From Xanthomonas arboricola (GTDB lineage Bacteria > Pseudomonadota > Gammaproteobacteria > Xanthomonadales > Xanthomonadaceae): DNA of 64,000 bases. This document shows positions 27,053 to 36,019 of this stretch, piece after piece. A program made the translations under genes and the position numbers. The notes under the pieces were generated by a model. It saw nothing but the letters and a program-made list of their open reading frames with translations, was not told the DNA's origin and made no database searches. The stretch is taken from contig NZ_MIGY01000004.1 in the NCBI RefSeq assembly GCF_002940665.1, forward strand, positions 62,001-126,000, written 5' to 3'. The first letter of the stretch is position 1; each line of letters starts with the position of its first letter.

Positions 27053-28147
27053 CTAGGCCCGATGTGCGGTCGCCAGATACTCGGCGCTCTGCATCTCGAT
27101 CAGGCGCGAGGCGGTGCGCTCGAAGGCGCCGGCCAGGCGCTGGCCGCTATACAACGCGGGCGGGGCGTCCTGTGCGGTGCAGACCAGGTTGACGTGGCGG
27201 TCGTACAGCTCGTCGATCAGATTGACGAAGCGACGTGCGGCGTCCTCGTTCATGCGATCGAAGTGCGGGATGCCGCCCAGCAACACGGTGGTGAATTCGC
27301 GCGCGATCTCGATGTAATCGCCCGGGCCACGCGGGCCCTCGCACAGCGCGGCGAAATCGAACCAGGCGATGCTCTTGCCGCGCGCGCGCACGGCAATCTT
27401 GCGCGCCTCGATTTCGATGTTGCCACTGCGCGGCTCGGAATTTCCGCTCAGCTCGCCCCAGCGCTGCGTCAGCCACGCATCGGCCTGCGCATCCAGGGGC
27501 GCGCGATACACCGGTGAGCGCGTCAGCGCGCGCATGCGGTAATCCTCGGTGCCTTCGGCATAGAGTTCCACGCAGAATTTCTGCAGCAGACCGATCGCCG
27601 GCATGAAGCTGTCGCGCTGCAGGCCATTGGCGTAGAGGTTTTCCGGTGCGGTGTTGGAGGTGGTCACCAGGGTCACGCCTTCGGCGAACAGGCGTTCCAG
27701 CAGACGCGCCAGCAACATCGCATCGCCGATGTCGGTGACGAAGAATTCGTCCAGCACCAGCACGCGCAAATTTTCGCGCCACTGCTGCGCGATCTTGGCC
27801 AACGGATCGCTTTGCCCGGCATGCTCGCGCAGTTGCTCGTGCACCCCGCGCATGAAGCGATGGAAGTGCGTGCGGTACTTCTGCTTGATCGGCAACCCGT
27901 CGTAGAACAGGTCGACCAGGAAGGTCTTGCCGCGCCCCACTCCACCCCAGAAATACAGGCCGCGCACCGGCTCGGGCTTTTTCCAGAACGCCGACAGCCG
28001 GTCCAGCCAGCCGTCCTGCGCGCTGTCCACCAATGCCTCGTGGATACGATCCAGCTCGGCCAGGGCCGCTTGCTGCGCGGGGTCGGCGCGCCAGTCGCCG
28101 CGTTGTACGCCGGCGGCGTAGCGCTGCGACGGGGTCATCTCACTCAT
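27053..28147 (-). CDS. zapE: Cell division ATPase ZapE (AFG1-like)
   Basis: A 364-residue AFG1/ZapE-family P-loop ATPase. The start MSEMTPSQRYAAGVQRGDW at 28147 has GGAGAA five bases upstream; an ATG 39 bp earlier lacks one. Walker A is GGVGRGKT (68-75), Walker B RVLVLDEFFV, and the C-terminal LLGGIPHFDRMNEDAARRFVNLIDELYDRHVNLV is the family signature. ZapE associates with the FtsZ ring under stress in E. coli. It lies 78 bp downstream of a hydrolase gene on the same strand. Confidence 0.9.
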   Translation of the reverse strand: MSEMTPSQRYAAGVQRGDWRADPAQQAALAELDRIHEALVDSAQDGWLDRLSAFWKKPEPVRGLYFWGGVGRGKTFLVDLFYDGLPIKQKYRTHFHRFMRGVHEQLREHAGQSDPLAKIAQQWRENLRVLVLDEFFVTDIGDAMLLARLLERLFAEGVTLVTTSNTAPENLYANGLQRDSFMPAIGLLQKFCVELYAEGTEDYRMRALTRSPVYRAPLDAQADAWLTQRWGELSGNSEPRSGNIEIEARKIAVRARGKSIAWFDFAALCEGPRGPGDYIEIAREFTTVLLGGIPHFDRMNEDAARRFVNLIDELYDRHVNLVCTAQDAPPALYSGQRLAGAFERTASRLIEMQSAEYLATAHRA

Positions 28148-28225
28148 CGTGTTCTCCGCGGGCCGGCTGCTGCCTTGCCCGCTCAACGGCGCATCGCCGG
28201 CCGATACGCATGGGCCCTGCCGCGG

Positions 28226-28888
28226 TCAGACGGCCGCCGGCAACCAGCGCCGGACACCATGCTGGATCGCACCGCGCAGGTCGATCAATTTGCGGTGGAA
28301 GAAGTGGCTGGTGTCGGGCATGCGTACCAGCTCGGGCTGCTGCTCCAGGGTCTCCAGCCAGTCATACACCGCCTGCGGGTCGACGATTTCGTCGGCATCG
28401 CCCTGCACCACCAGCCACTGTGCCGGCGGCTGCACATCGCTGAAATCCCAGCGCCCGGCCGGCGGCGCGATCGAGATCAGCACCTGCGGTTCGAGCGAGC
28501 CGGCGGCGCGCAGCGATACATACGCCCCGAAGCTGAAACCGGCCAGCCACAGCGTGTCGCCCGGGCGCTGGCTGCGCACCCATGCGGCGACCGCACGCAG
28601 ATCGTCCTGCTCGCCTTCGCCATGATCGAACGCACCGGCCGAGTTGCCGACACTGCGGAAATTGAAGCGCACCACGGTGATCCCCAACTCGCGCAGCGCG
28701 CGCGCAGCCATGGTGACGACCTTGTTGTGCATGCTGCCGCCCTCGGTGGAGAGCGGGTGGCAGACGATGGCGGTGACCGGTTGCACGGCAACGTCCGGCT
28801 CGGGAAGATCGACCGCGACATCGAGCGGGCCGACCCGCCCATCCAACGTCAGTGCAGCCGATTCGGTGGGGAATAAGGGATTGGACAT
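28226..28888 (-). CDS. Alpha/beta hydrolase (YfhR/small dienelactone-hydrolase-like)
   Basis: A 220-residue hydrolase starting MSNPLFPTESAALTLDGRVG at 28888. It has CHPLSTEGGSMHNKVV near the N-terminus, the nucleophile elbow WLAGFSFGAYVS, an acid in VVQGDADEIVDPQ and the base in DTSHFFHRKL. This pattern belongs to a widespread bacterial group often annotated as alpha/beta hydrolases of unknown substrate. It probably shares a transcript with zapE. Confidence 0.8.
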   Translation of the reverse strand: MSNPLFPTESAALTLDGRVGPLDVAVDLPEPDVAVQPVTAIVCHPLSTEGGSMHNKVVTMAARALRELGITVVRFNFRSVGNSAGAFDHGEGEQDDLRAVAAWVRSQRPGDTLWLAGFSFGAYVSLRAAGSLEPQVLISIAPPAGRWDFSDVQPPAQWLVVQGDADEIVDPQAVYDWLETLEQQPELVRMPDTSHFFHRKLIDLRGAIQHGVRRWLPAAV

Positions 28889-28954
28889 ACCGTCATAATA
28901 GCCGCCCCGCCGGCCGCGTTCATCGCCCTGCCTGCACACTTCGTTGCGTTGCCC

Positions 28955-29830
28955 ATGCATTTTCTGCTGTTTGCCGTCGTTTGCAGTGTCCTGGTGTCGG
29001 TGGTTCTCAAGTTGCTGCCGCGCTATCGCCTGGACGCTGCGCAGGCGATCACCTGGAACTACGCCACCGCCGCGCTGCTGGCGTGGCTGACCCTGCATCC
29101 GTCACTGGACACGCTGCGCGCGCCGACCACGCCCTGGCTGGCACTGTTTGCATTGGCGGTGGCGCTGCCGTCGATCTTCATGCTGCTGGCACGCGCGGTC
29201 GCCACCGCAGGCATCGTCCGTACCGATATTGCCCAACGCCTGTCGCTCCTGCTCTCGCTGGCGGCGGCGTTCACGCTCTTTGGTGAACCGGTCAATGGCT
29301 GGAAGCTGGCGGGACTGGGTCTGGGTCTGCTGGCCATCGTCTGCATCCTGCAACGGCCACGTCAGGCCGCCGGTGCGGATTCAGCGCCGGCCTCGATCGG
29401 CTGGCCATGGCTGGCAGGCGTGTGGCTGGGCTTTGCCCTGATCGATCTGTTGCTCAAGCACATCGCACAGGCCGGTACGCCGTCGCTGACGTCGTTGACG
29501 CTGTGCTTTGCGCTGGCAGGTGTGCTGATGCTTGGCCTGCAAGTCGTTCGCCGGGGCGGTGTCGCGCGCCTGAGCTTTCGCAACCTGCTCGCCGGCGTGC
29601 TCCTGGGCGCGCTCAATTTCGGCAACATCCTGTGTTACGTGCGCGCCCATCAGCTGCTGCCGCATAGCCCGGCCACCGTCTTTGCCAGCATGAACCTGGG
29701 CGTGGTCATCCTGGGAGCACTCGTCGGCAAGCTGGCATTTGGCGAGCGCATCGGCCGACGCGGCTGGGTGGGGCTGTTGCTGGCGGCGCCGGCAATCGCA
29801 GCGATCGCCTGGGGCATGCGCTCGGGCTGA
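28955..29830 (+). CDS. EamA/DMT-family transporter
   Basis: A 291-residue inner-membrane protein with about ten hydrophobic helices in two repeats, as in EamA drug/metabolite exporters (LSLLLSLAAAFTLFGEPVNGWKLAGLGLGLLAIV and VFASMNLGVVILGALVGKLAFGERIGRRGWVGLLLA are the two conserved blocks). The start is taken as ATG 28955; a TTG six bases earlier is possible. It is divergent from the hydrolase gene, and its stop lies 8 bp before the PIP box of the effector gene. Substrate unknown. Confidence 0.8.
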   Translation: MHFLLFAVVCSVLVSVVLKLLPRYRLDAAQAITWNYATAALLAWLTLHPSLDTLRAPTTPWLALFALAVALPSIFMLLARAVATAGIVRTDIAQRLSLLLSLAAAFTLFGEPVNGWKLAGLGLGLLAIVCILQRPRQAAGADSAPASIGWPWLAGVWLGFALIDLLLKHIAQAGTPSLTSLTLCFALAGVLMLGLQVVRRGGVARLSFRNLLAGVLLGALNFGNILCYVRAHQLLPHSPATVFASMNLGVVILGALVGKLAFGERIGRRGWVGLLLAAPAIAAIAWGMRSG

Positions 29831-29838
29831 TGGAGGCA

Positions 29839-29899
29839 TTCGGCCGGCGCGACGCCGGTTCGCAACTCGCCTTGAGGGGGATGCAGCGCTGGCTATCAT
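29839..29899 (+). promoter_or_regulatory. Perfect PIP box and -10 element (HrpX-type promoter)
   Basis: ttcgg (29839-29843), exactly 15 bases, then ttcgc (29859-29863). Exactly 30 bases later comes tatcat (29894-29899), which fits the YANNNT -10 element. This agrees in every position with the published layout TTCGB-N15-TTCGB-N30-32-YANNNT for HrpX-controlled genes. The gene that follows starts at 29928. Confidence 0.9.
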
Positions 29900-29927
29900 G
29901 CGTGCAGACGACCCACGGGAGTGTGTG

Positions 29928-31157
29928 ATGCGCCTGAGTCAGTTGTTTAACAGCCGTCATCGCGTCGCCCCGGAACCGCACGGCGCCAATCCGACCAAGA
30001 CGACGCCGTTGATTCCAGGCGCATCGTCGCAGCACCCGCTCTCTCAGGCTCCAAAGTCAACAACAGCACAGGGCGCGTCGAAATCCCATCGCGGCATGCT
30101 CGCCTCGGCGCGTAAATCGCTGGCATCGTTACGCAAGCAGTTGCCGTTGACGTGCATGGGCTCTTCTCCAACGCTTGAAACAGTGGAAAGCCCACCGCCG
30201 GCAGCCGTGACGCCCGATCGCACGCAGCCACTGCACGGAACGCAGGCCCGCGTCGATCAGCGTCGGCAGCCACCGGTGCCCAATGCAACGGATCATGAGC
30301 GGGCGCAGCGACCGCAACCGCAACCGCAACAGACCCCGCCCACAAGACAGTCGATGTCGGTTCCGCCCAAGCCAGCGCGTGCGCAGCAACTGCACGGCCC
30401 GCAACGCCCCGTCGATCGGAGAATGCAACCGCCCGTTCCCGAAAGAATGCGCCGTGACGAGGGCCAGCCGCCGCAGCACGGCAAGCCGGCATCGCCCTCG
30501 GCGCCGATCACGCCCGCGCAATCGTCGCTGCCCTTCCCACGTCCCCAGCCCGGACGGCAGCCCTCGTTGCGCCGCCTGGATCTGCAACTGGAAGAGATCA
30601 CCAGGCAGTGCAGCGATATTCAAAAGCAGCTGTTCATGGAGGACCGCGAGGCAACTCCGCAGGAGCAACACCTGCTCAAGACACGTGCAGCCCTGATCGC
30701 ATGGCGCAAAGAGGTCCGCGATAGTCAGCTCGAGGCACTGCTGGTCGCACTGGCACCGATGGAAGACATCTGCGCACCGCGCACCACGAGCAGCGGCCTG
30801 GCCATGGTGCAGATGGACGCCATGCAGCACAACCGGCGCGAAGTGCTCAAGGCACGGCGTAAATCCGTCGACAGAGCCGCCCTGGCCAGAAACTACGCAC
30901 GCGCGCAGCGGCGCCTGGAGTCATTGAAGCAAGGCGACGCACCCAAGGACCAGATACGGCGCCTGCAACGCATGATGCAGGGCTACCAGAACATGCTTGC
31001 GTTGGAACAGATCGTCAGAAGCACCGACGACCAGCTGGAAAGGTTGGGAGCGCCGCGCCTGATGTCCGGCATCCCCACCACCGCCGAACAGCGTCGACAG
31101 TCTTTCGAAAAAGAAAGGGATGCCCATCAAGAGGCAATCGACAACGGCTACTATTGA
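29928..31157 (+). CDS. xopR: Type III effector, XopR-like
   Basis: A 409-residue protein starting MRLSQLFNSRHRVAPEPHG at 29928, with GGGAG before the ATG. Residues 1-215 are low in hydrophobics and very rich in Pro, Gln, Arg and Ser, so intrinsically disordered; residues 216-409 are charged and helical (RRLDLQLEEITRQCSDIQKQL, RAALARNYARAQRRLESL). A proline-rich segment is duplicated (about 100-126 and 154-180, both with LHG.Q..VD.R.QPPVP). There is no signal peptide or membrane segment. The perfect PIP promoter and the Ser/Arg-rich N-terminus point to a type III secreted effector; size, disorder and my memory of the family suggest XopR, which suppresses plant immunity and acts on the host actin cortex. 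Name moderately sure, effector status surer. Confidence 0.75.
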   Translation: MRLSQLFNSRHRVAPEPHGANPTKTTPLIPGASSQHPLSQAPKSTTAQGASKSHRGMLASARKSLASLRKQLPLTCMGSSPTLETVESPPPAAVTPDRTQPLHGTQARVDQRRQPPVPNATDHERAQRPQPQPQQTPPTRQSMSVPPKPARAQQLHGPQRPVDRRMQPPVPERMRRDEGQPPQHGKPASPSAPITPAQSSLPFPRPQPGRQPSLRRLDLQLEEITRQCSDIQKQLFMEDREATPQEQHLLKTRAALIAWRKEVRDSQLEALLVALAPMEDICAPRTTSSGLAMVQMDAMQHNRREVLKARRKSVDRAALARNYARAQRRLESLKQGDAPKDQIRRLQRMMQGYQNMLALEQIVRSTDDQLERLGAPRLMSGIPTTAEQRRQSFEKERDAHQEAIDNGYY

Positions 31158-31327
31158 AGATCCTGGCCGCGCAGCTTGCAGGTGCACGCCGCGCGGCAGC
31201 CACTGGGAAGCATGCGACGCCGCCCAGTGCGGCGCATCCGCACGCCGCACTGAAGGATACAAGCCTGCTTCCGATTGCATCCGGAACCAAGGGCGAACGG
31301 ATGTCGACAGCGTGATGCAGTCCGCGA

Positions 31328-32653
31328 TCAACGCTGCCAGTGCGGAAACGGATCGTCCAGCAGTTGCCATTGCGCCGGGCCCTGGCGCAGTTCGTGATCG
31401 CTGAGCAGGCAGGCATCCAGCGCAGCGCGCGTGCGCGGCGCATCCATGTCCACGCCGATCACCGCCAGCTCCTGGCGACGGTCGCCCCACAGTGGGTGCC
31501 ACAGCCGCTGCATCGCGGCGTATTCGCTGGCATCGCCAACCTCGTGCAGTTGCGGCAGCGGCGCGGTCCAGCATTGCGTCTGCTGACGCTGCCAGCCGAT
31601 ATCGGTATACGGCAATGGCGTGATGCTGGTCTGCAGCGGCTCGCCGATGGCATGCGCATCCACGCGGTGGCGTGCGGCAAACCAGAAGCCCGCTGCGTTT
31701 GTCTGGGTCGCGCCACCCACGCTGGACAATTCGCCGACCCAATCCATGCGGCTGGCCAACCAGAAAAATCCCTTGCTGCGAATCACCTGCGGCAGCCCGC
31801 CTTGCACCATCCGCGCAAAACGCTGCGGATGAAACGGCCGGCGTGCACGATAGACGAAGCTGCTGATGCCGTATTCCTCGGTTTCCGGCGTGTGCTGGCC
31901 GCGCAGTTCCTGCATCCAGCCCGGCGCCAGCTGCGCACGGGTGAAGTCGAAGCGGCCGGTGTCGAGCACCTGGCGCAGCGGCACCTCGCCATGCACCGCG
32001 TCCACGATCGCCGCCTCGCGGTTGAGCGCACGCAGCACCGCGCGCAGGCGTTGCAGCTGCTGTGCATCGATCTGATCGCACTTGCTGATCACCAGCACGT
32101 CGGCGAATTCCACCTGTTCGCCCAGCAACTGCACCAGCCCGCGGCTATCGTCCGGGCCGGCCTGCTGGCCGAGTTCGGCCAGCGTGGCGGCCGAGCCGAA
32201 GTCCTGCAGGAAGCGGCTGCCGTCCACCACCGTCACCATGGTGTCGAGACGGGCGATATCGGCCAGGCTGAAGCCGTCGGTATCGCGCACCGCGAAGGTG
32301 GCCGCCACCGGCATCGGCTCGGCGATGCCGGTCGATTCGATCAGCAAATAGTCGTAGCGCTTCTGTTCGGCCAGCTTGCGTACCTCCTGCAGCAGATCGT
32401 CGCGCAGCGTGCAGCAGATGCAGCCGTTGCTGAATTCCACCAGCGTCTCTTCGGTGCGCCGCAAAGCCGCGCCGCCCTCGCGCAGCAGCTGCGCGTCGAT
32501 GTTGACCTCGCTCATGTCGTTGACGATCACCGCCACGCGCAGGCCATCGCGGTTATGCAGGATGCGGTTGAGCAGGGTGGTCTTGCCGGCGCCGAGAAAG
32601 CCGGACAACACGGTGACGGGCAGGCGTGAATCGCGCTTGGGGGACAGGGACAT
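31328..32653 (-). CDS. CobW/COG0523 GTPase, zinc metallochaperone type (ZigA-like)
   Basis: A 441-residue G3E GTPase. Walker A is GFLGAGKTT (18-26), the metal-binding CXCC motif is GCICC (77-81), the Mg/switch region is [10 protein letters not shown] (about 104-113), and SKCD (190-193) replaces NKxD. The C-terminal CobW domain runs from about 270. A Zur-like palindrome lies 25 bp upstream of the start, so expression under zinc limitation and a role in supplying zinc to client proteins are expected. It diverges from a MerC-like gene. Confidence 0.85.
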   Translation of the reverse strand: MSLSPKRDSRLPVTVLSGFLGAGKTTLLNRILHNRDGLRVAVIVNDMSEVNIDAQLLREGGAALRRTEETLVEFSNGCICCTLRDDLLQEVRKLAEQKRYDYLLIESTGIAEPMPVAATFAVRDTDGFSLADIARLDTMVTVVDGSRFLQDFGSAATLAELGQQAGPDDSRGLVQLLGEQVEFADVLVISKCDQIDAQQLQRLRAVLRALNREAAIVDAVHGEVPLRQVLDTGRFDFTRAQLAPGWMQELRGQHTPETEEYGISSFVYRARRPFHPQRFARMVQGGLPQVIRSKGFFWLASRMDWVGELSSVGGATQTNAAGFWFAARHRVDAHAIGEPLQTSITPLPYTDIGWQRQQTQCWTAPLPQLHEVGDASEYAAMQRLWHPLWGDRRQELAVIGVDMDAPRTRAALDACLLSDHELRQGPAQWQLLDDPFPHWQR

Positions 32654-32677
32654 CCTGAGGGCCTGGCTGGAATGGAA

Positions 32678-32694
32678 GTGTTACTATATAACAC
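32678..32694. promoter_or_regulatory. Zur-like operator between cobW-type and merC-type genes
   Basis: gtgtta-ctata-taacac is a perfect inverted repeat with 6-bp arms. It resembles Zur boxes ahead of zinc-uptake and COG0523 genes in other proteobacteria. It is placed 25 bp from the GTPase start and 22 bp from the MerC-like start, so one site could control both. Confidence 0.7.
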
Positions 32695-32715
32695 CAGCTC
32701 GACAGAACACCCCCG

Positions 32716-33102
32716 ATGCGCGTTACCGCTTCCGTGCTGGACAACTCGGCCATCGCCTTATCCAGCCTGTGCCTGCTGCACTGTCTGGCGCTGCCATTGC
32801 TGGCCGCTGCACTGCCGCTGCTGGGTGCCTGGAGCCGGGCCGAATGGGTGCATGTGGTGTTCGCCACGGCTGCCGTGCCGCTGAGCGGCTACGCGCTGTG
32901 GAGCAGCCATCGCCGGCATGCGCTGCCCGCGCCGGTGTGGGGGCTGGCGGTCTTCGGCCTGGCCGGCCTGGTGCTGGGCGCCAGCGGGGTTGCCGGCGGC
33001 AGTTGGGAAACCCCGATCACGGTGACCGGCAGCCTGCTGCTGGCCAGCACGCACCTGCTCAACCTGCGGCTGCGCCGCCGTGGCGGGACGTGCGCCAGCT
33101 AG
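32716..33102 (+). CDS. MerC-domain membrane protein
   Basis: A 128-residue inner-membrane protein with four hydrophobic helices, resembling MerC. Residues 14-30 (IALSSLCLLHCLALPLL) carry the Cys..His-Cys arrangement of the metal-binding first helix. Chromosomal MerC-like proteins without a mer operon occur in many gammaproteobacteria; the shared Zur-like operator suggests zinc rather than mercury. It converges with the nuclease gene, with 4 bp between stops. Confidence 0.75.
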   Translation: MRVTASVLDNSAIALSSLCLLHCLALPLLAAALPLLGAWSRAEWVHVVFATAAVPLSGYALWSSHRRHALPAPVWGLAVFGLAGLVLGASGVAGGSWETPITVTGSLLLASTHLLNLRLRRRGGTCAS

Positions 33103-33106
33103 CGCG

Positions 33107-34825
33107 CTATAGCGAAAAGCCCAGCAGCACCGGGTCGTGGTCGGAACTGCGCCACGGGCCGGGCAGGTTGCGCTTGGCATAGCCGGCATCGTCCATGACA
33201 TCGGCGTTGATATGCCATTCCACCGCGCCGCGCAGTTGCTTGGCCATCGCCGGGCTGAGCAGGGCGTGGTCCAGCCGCCCGCTCATGCCATCGTAGACGT
33301 AGCTGTAGGGCTGCTTCACGCCGGCCACCGCAAAGGCGTCCTGCCAGCCGCTGGCGCGCAGGCTGCGCATCGGCGTTTCCATCGCGTAGGCGTTGAAATC
33401 GCCCAGCAATACGGCCAGCTTGGTCTGCGCGCCGGTGGGGTCGGTCTGCAGCCACTGGTGCAGGCGCTTGGCCGATTCGGTGCGGGTGGCGTTCCAGCAG
33501 GCCTGGCCGTCGCGCTGGTCGGCATCGGCGCCGCTGGCGCTGCCGCAACCCTTGGACTTGAAGTGATTGGCGACCACCACGAAGGTTGCCCCGCGGGTGC
33601 TGCGAAACGCCTGCGCCAGCGGCACCCGGCTGTGGCTGTCGAACGGCCCGCCGGTCAGCGTGGCCGGCTTGCCGACCGGCGTGACCTGCGAACTGCGGTA
33701 CACGATGCCGACCCGGATCGCGTCATCGCCCGGGCCGCTGCCGGTGTCGATGAACTGCCAGTCCTTGTCCTTGTCGGCCGCGTTGAGCGCGGCGACCAGT
33801 TGCGCCACCGCCGCATCGGCGCCATTGCCGTCGTTTTCCAGCTCCATCAACGCGGCCACATCGGCGCGCAACGGCACGATGGTGGACACCAGCTTGGTCA
33901 GCTGCGCCTGGAACTGCTCCTGCGTGCGCGCACCGCGCTTGGTCGGAAAGCCACCGCCGCGGCCATTGCCGTTGAAGAAGTTCTCCAGATTGAACGAGGC
34001 GATACGCAGATCGCCGCCCACCTGCGGCGCCACCGCGGTCGGCATGGCCGGCAGCGTCAACGGACTCAGCACCTGGATGCGGTAGTTGCCGTCGTAGCGC
34101 TGGTCGACGATGCCGTCGACCGACTTGAGCAGGCTGCCACTGCGCAGTACCGGATCGGCTGGCAGATAGGCCACCGTCTTGGGGCTGCGGCCGTTGCGCG
34201 CGTCGTCCAGCAACACCTGACGACGGGCATTGTCGGCCTGCACCTGCGCGAAGGCCGGGGTGCCGGCGGCGGCCACTTCGCTGGGCTGCCACAAGCGCCC
34301 GCCGAACGCGGCGATCAACTCGCCATAGGTGTCCAGACGATCGCTGCCGTTGAGCGTCAGCGCAGCGATGCGCACGTGCTCGCCCTCCAGCGCTTCCCAG
34401 TTGGCCGGCGGCCCGCTGAGCATGCGCACCGGCACCGGCTGGCCGCTGGCCAGTCGCTCGGTGCTGCTGGCATCCACCGTGGTCAGGCTCGCCTCGCCGC
34501 CTGCCGACACCTCGCGCACGGTGCCGACGATGCGCACGCGGTCGCCCACCGCCACCTCGGCATTGCCGGCACCGGTGACGAACAGACCATGCGAGCGCCG
34601 CGGCTCGAAGCCGGGTTGCTGCACGAACAGCCCGGCCAGACCGGCACGCGTATCGGCGGTGACGATGCCCTCCACGTCGACCACACGGCCGTCGTAGGGG
34701 CTACGGGTGTCTTCGCCCTGCACGTCGGCGATCGACAGACGTTGCGGCGCGCCCTCGGCGGCACTGCCCAGCAGTGGCGCCAACAGACCGATCACACCGA
34801 GCACAACCAGCGAGCAACGCGACAT
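33107..34825 (-). CDS. ExeM/NucH-family extracellular endonuclease
   Basis: A 572-residue exported nuclease. The start MSRCSLVVLGVIGLLAPLLGSAAEG (34825) is a signal peptide; a start 30 bp upstream is also open. The first part (about 30-130) is an OB-fold-like lamin-tail-associated region (GRVVDVEGIVTADTRAGLAGLFVQ). The C-terminal endonuclease/exonuclease/phosphatase domain begins at LRIASFNLENFFNGNGRGG, with catalytic blocks VAALMELENDG, LLGDFNAYAMETP and SSDHDPVLLGF. ExeM-type nucleases degrade extracellular DNA and affect biofilms. Confidence 0.88.
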   Translation of the reverse strand: MSRCSLVVLGVIGLLAPLLGSAAEGAPQRLSIADVQGEDTRSPYDGRVVDVEGIVTADTRAGLAGLFVQQPGFEPRRSHGLFVTGAGNAEVAVGDRVRIVGTVREVSAGGEASLTTVDASSTERLASGQPVPVRMLSGPPANWEALEGEHVRIAALTLNGSDRLDTYGELIAAFGGRLWQPSEVAAAGTPAFAQVQADNARRQVLLDDARNGRSPKTVAYLPADPVLRSGSLLKSVDGIVDQRYDGNYRIQVLSPLTLPAMPTAVAPQVGGDLRIASFNLENFFNGNGRGGGFPTKRGARTQEQFQAQLTKLVSTIVPLRADVAALMELENDGNGADAAVAQLVAALNAADKDKDWQFIDTGSGPGDDAIRVGIVYRSSQVTPVGKPATLTGGPFDSHSRVPLAQAFRSTRGATFVVVANHFKSKGCGSASGADADQRDGQACWNATRTESAKRLHQWLQTDPTGAQTKLAVLLGDFNAYAMETPMRSLRASGWQDAFAVAGVKQPYSYVYDGMSGRLDHALLSPAMAKQLRGAVEWHINADVMDDAGYAKRNLPGPWRSSDHDPVLLGFSL

Positions 34826-35219
34826 CGACGCACTCCAGACAGACGTAGACCACATGCAAGCGCCGCTCCGAAGGCGGCGCGTGAGAACCGCGACAGGCTA
34901 GCAAAACGTTGCGAGTGGCGACCAGCTGCTGCGTGGGTTGAGTGGTCGATCTACAGGTGCCGGCAGTTGCGGGCATCCCCAAAACAATTGCGCTGGCGTG
35001 GGTGACCAAGGCTGACGTTGTCGTGCAAGCACGTCGTGCAGCGAGTGCAAATGCTCGCGCAATGGCTGCCGCCCTACAAAAGCAAAGCGTGCTCCAGCGC
35101 GCGCAAGCCTCGCGATTGACCAGTCGACGCACCCGCGCACGGCAGGCGCTGCAACTTGGCCGCACCACGACCGCTTGTGTCAGTCGCTTGTTGCGAACGC
35201 TTGCTGCTGCTTCAGGCGC
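34826..35219. other. Intergenic region between exeM-like and cytochrome c5 genes
   Basis: A 394-bp region between two minus-strand genes. An open frame on the plus strand (34942 on) runs into the cytochrome gene in antisense and has no protein-like pattern. I see no repeat or RNA gene. Confidence 0.4.
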
Positions 35220-35738
35220 TTACTTCAGATTGCTCAGCATCCAGTCGACCGTGGCCCGCACCTGCTCTTCGGTCAACGCCGGGTTGCCGCCCTTGGGCGG
35301 CATGATGCCGCCATCCGGGCCGGTGTAGCCCTCGATCGCGTGCTTGTACAAGGTGTCCTTGCCCTGGGCGATGCGCGCGTCCCAATGCGCATGGTCCAGC
35401 GTCGGCGCCTTGCCGACGCCGGTGGTGTGGCAGGCGGTGCACAGGTTGTCGAAGATGGTCTTGCCATCGGTGCTGCCGCCGTAGGCAGACTGCGAGGCGG
35501 CCTTGGCCAGCGCAGCCGCCTGGGCTGCGGCCTGTGCGGACGCGCCGGTGGTGCCGGCATAGACCGCACCGGCCGGGGCAATGCGTTGCTGCACGCGTTT
35601 GGCCGCGGTAGGCGAGACTTCGTCGGGAATGGCGCGTTGCAAATAGGCTGCCAGGGCAATCAGGCCCAGGGTGATCACCACCAGTAGTCCGATCACCATC
35701 GAGAATTTCTTCAGGAACTCGAGGTCGTAATTCCGCAC
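35220..35738 (-). CDS. Membrane-anchored cytochrome c5
   Basis: A 172-residue c-type cytochrome. The start is taken as GTG at 35738 (VRNYDLEFLKKFSMVIG) because AGGGGTGAG precedes it. One membrane helix (about 12-33) anchors the N-terminus, then an Ala-rich linker (about 55-85), then the haem domain with CTACH (haem c attachment) and the axial Met in GGIMPPKGGNPALTEEQV. This is the c5 layout found in beta- and gammaproteobacteria as an electron carrier to terminal oxidases. Confidence 0.85.
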   Translation of the reverse strand: MRNYDLEFLKKFSMVIGLLVVITLGLIALAAYLQRAIPDEVSPTAAKRVQQRIAPAGAVYAGTTGASAQAAAQAAALAKAASQSAYGGSTDGKTIFDNLCTACHTTGVGKAPTLDHAHWDARIAQGKDTLYKHAIEGYTGPDGGIMPPKGGNPALTEEQVRATVDWMLSNLK

Positions 35739-35939
35739 GCGCTCACCCCTGGCTGTTGGTCGAAGACCTCTGCTAGCGCCGGAGTATAGAGCACAGTTCG
35801 CGCCCGTCTGGCCACTGTGCATGACAGTGATTGCAGCGGTGTGCGCTGCGCCCTGGCGCGCTATGGGTCTTGCAGGCACGCCGGTCTGCACAGCCCGATG
35901 AATTGCCGCAATGCCGCATGAGACGTTGGTCTCGCTTGA

Positions 35940-35959
35940 GGGAATTGCGTATCATTCCC
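35940..35959 (+). promoter_or_regulatory. Candidate Fur box
   Basis: gggaattgcgtatcattccc has 6-bp outer inverted arms (gggaat/attccc) and contains tatcatt. Aligned on ATCATT it matches 11 of 19 positions of the classical Fur consensus. It lies 60 bp ahead of the iron-uptake accessory operon that starts at 36020, which supports the call. Confidence 0.55.
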
Positions 35960-36019
35960 ATCAATCCACGGTGACGCGGTTCTCGCCTCGCCCGGTCCCG
36001 CTTACGAGGAGTCGCCGCG

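Noticed and set aside
34942-35328. Plus-strand frame between the nuclease and cytochrome c5 genes
   Set aside because: It runs into the cytochrome gene in antisense and has no protein-like pattern.
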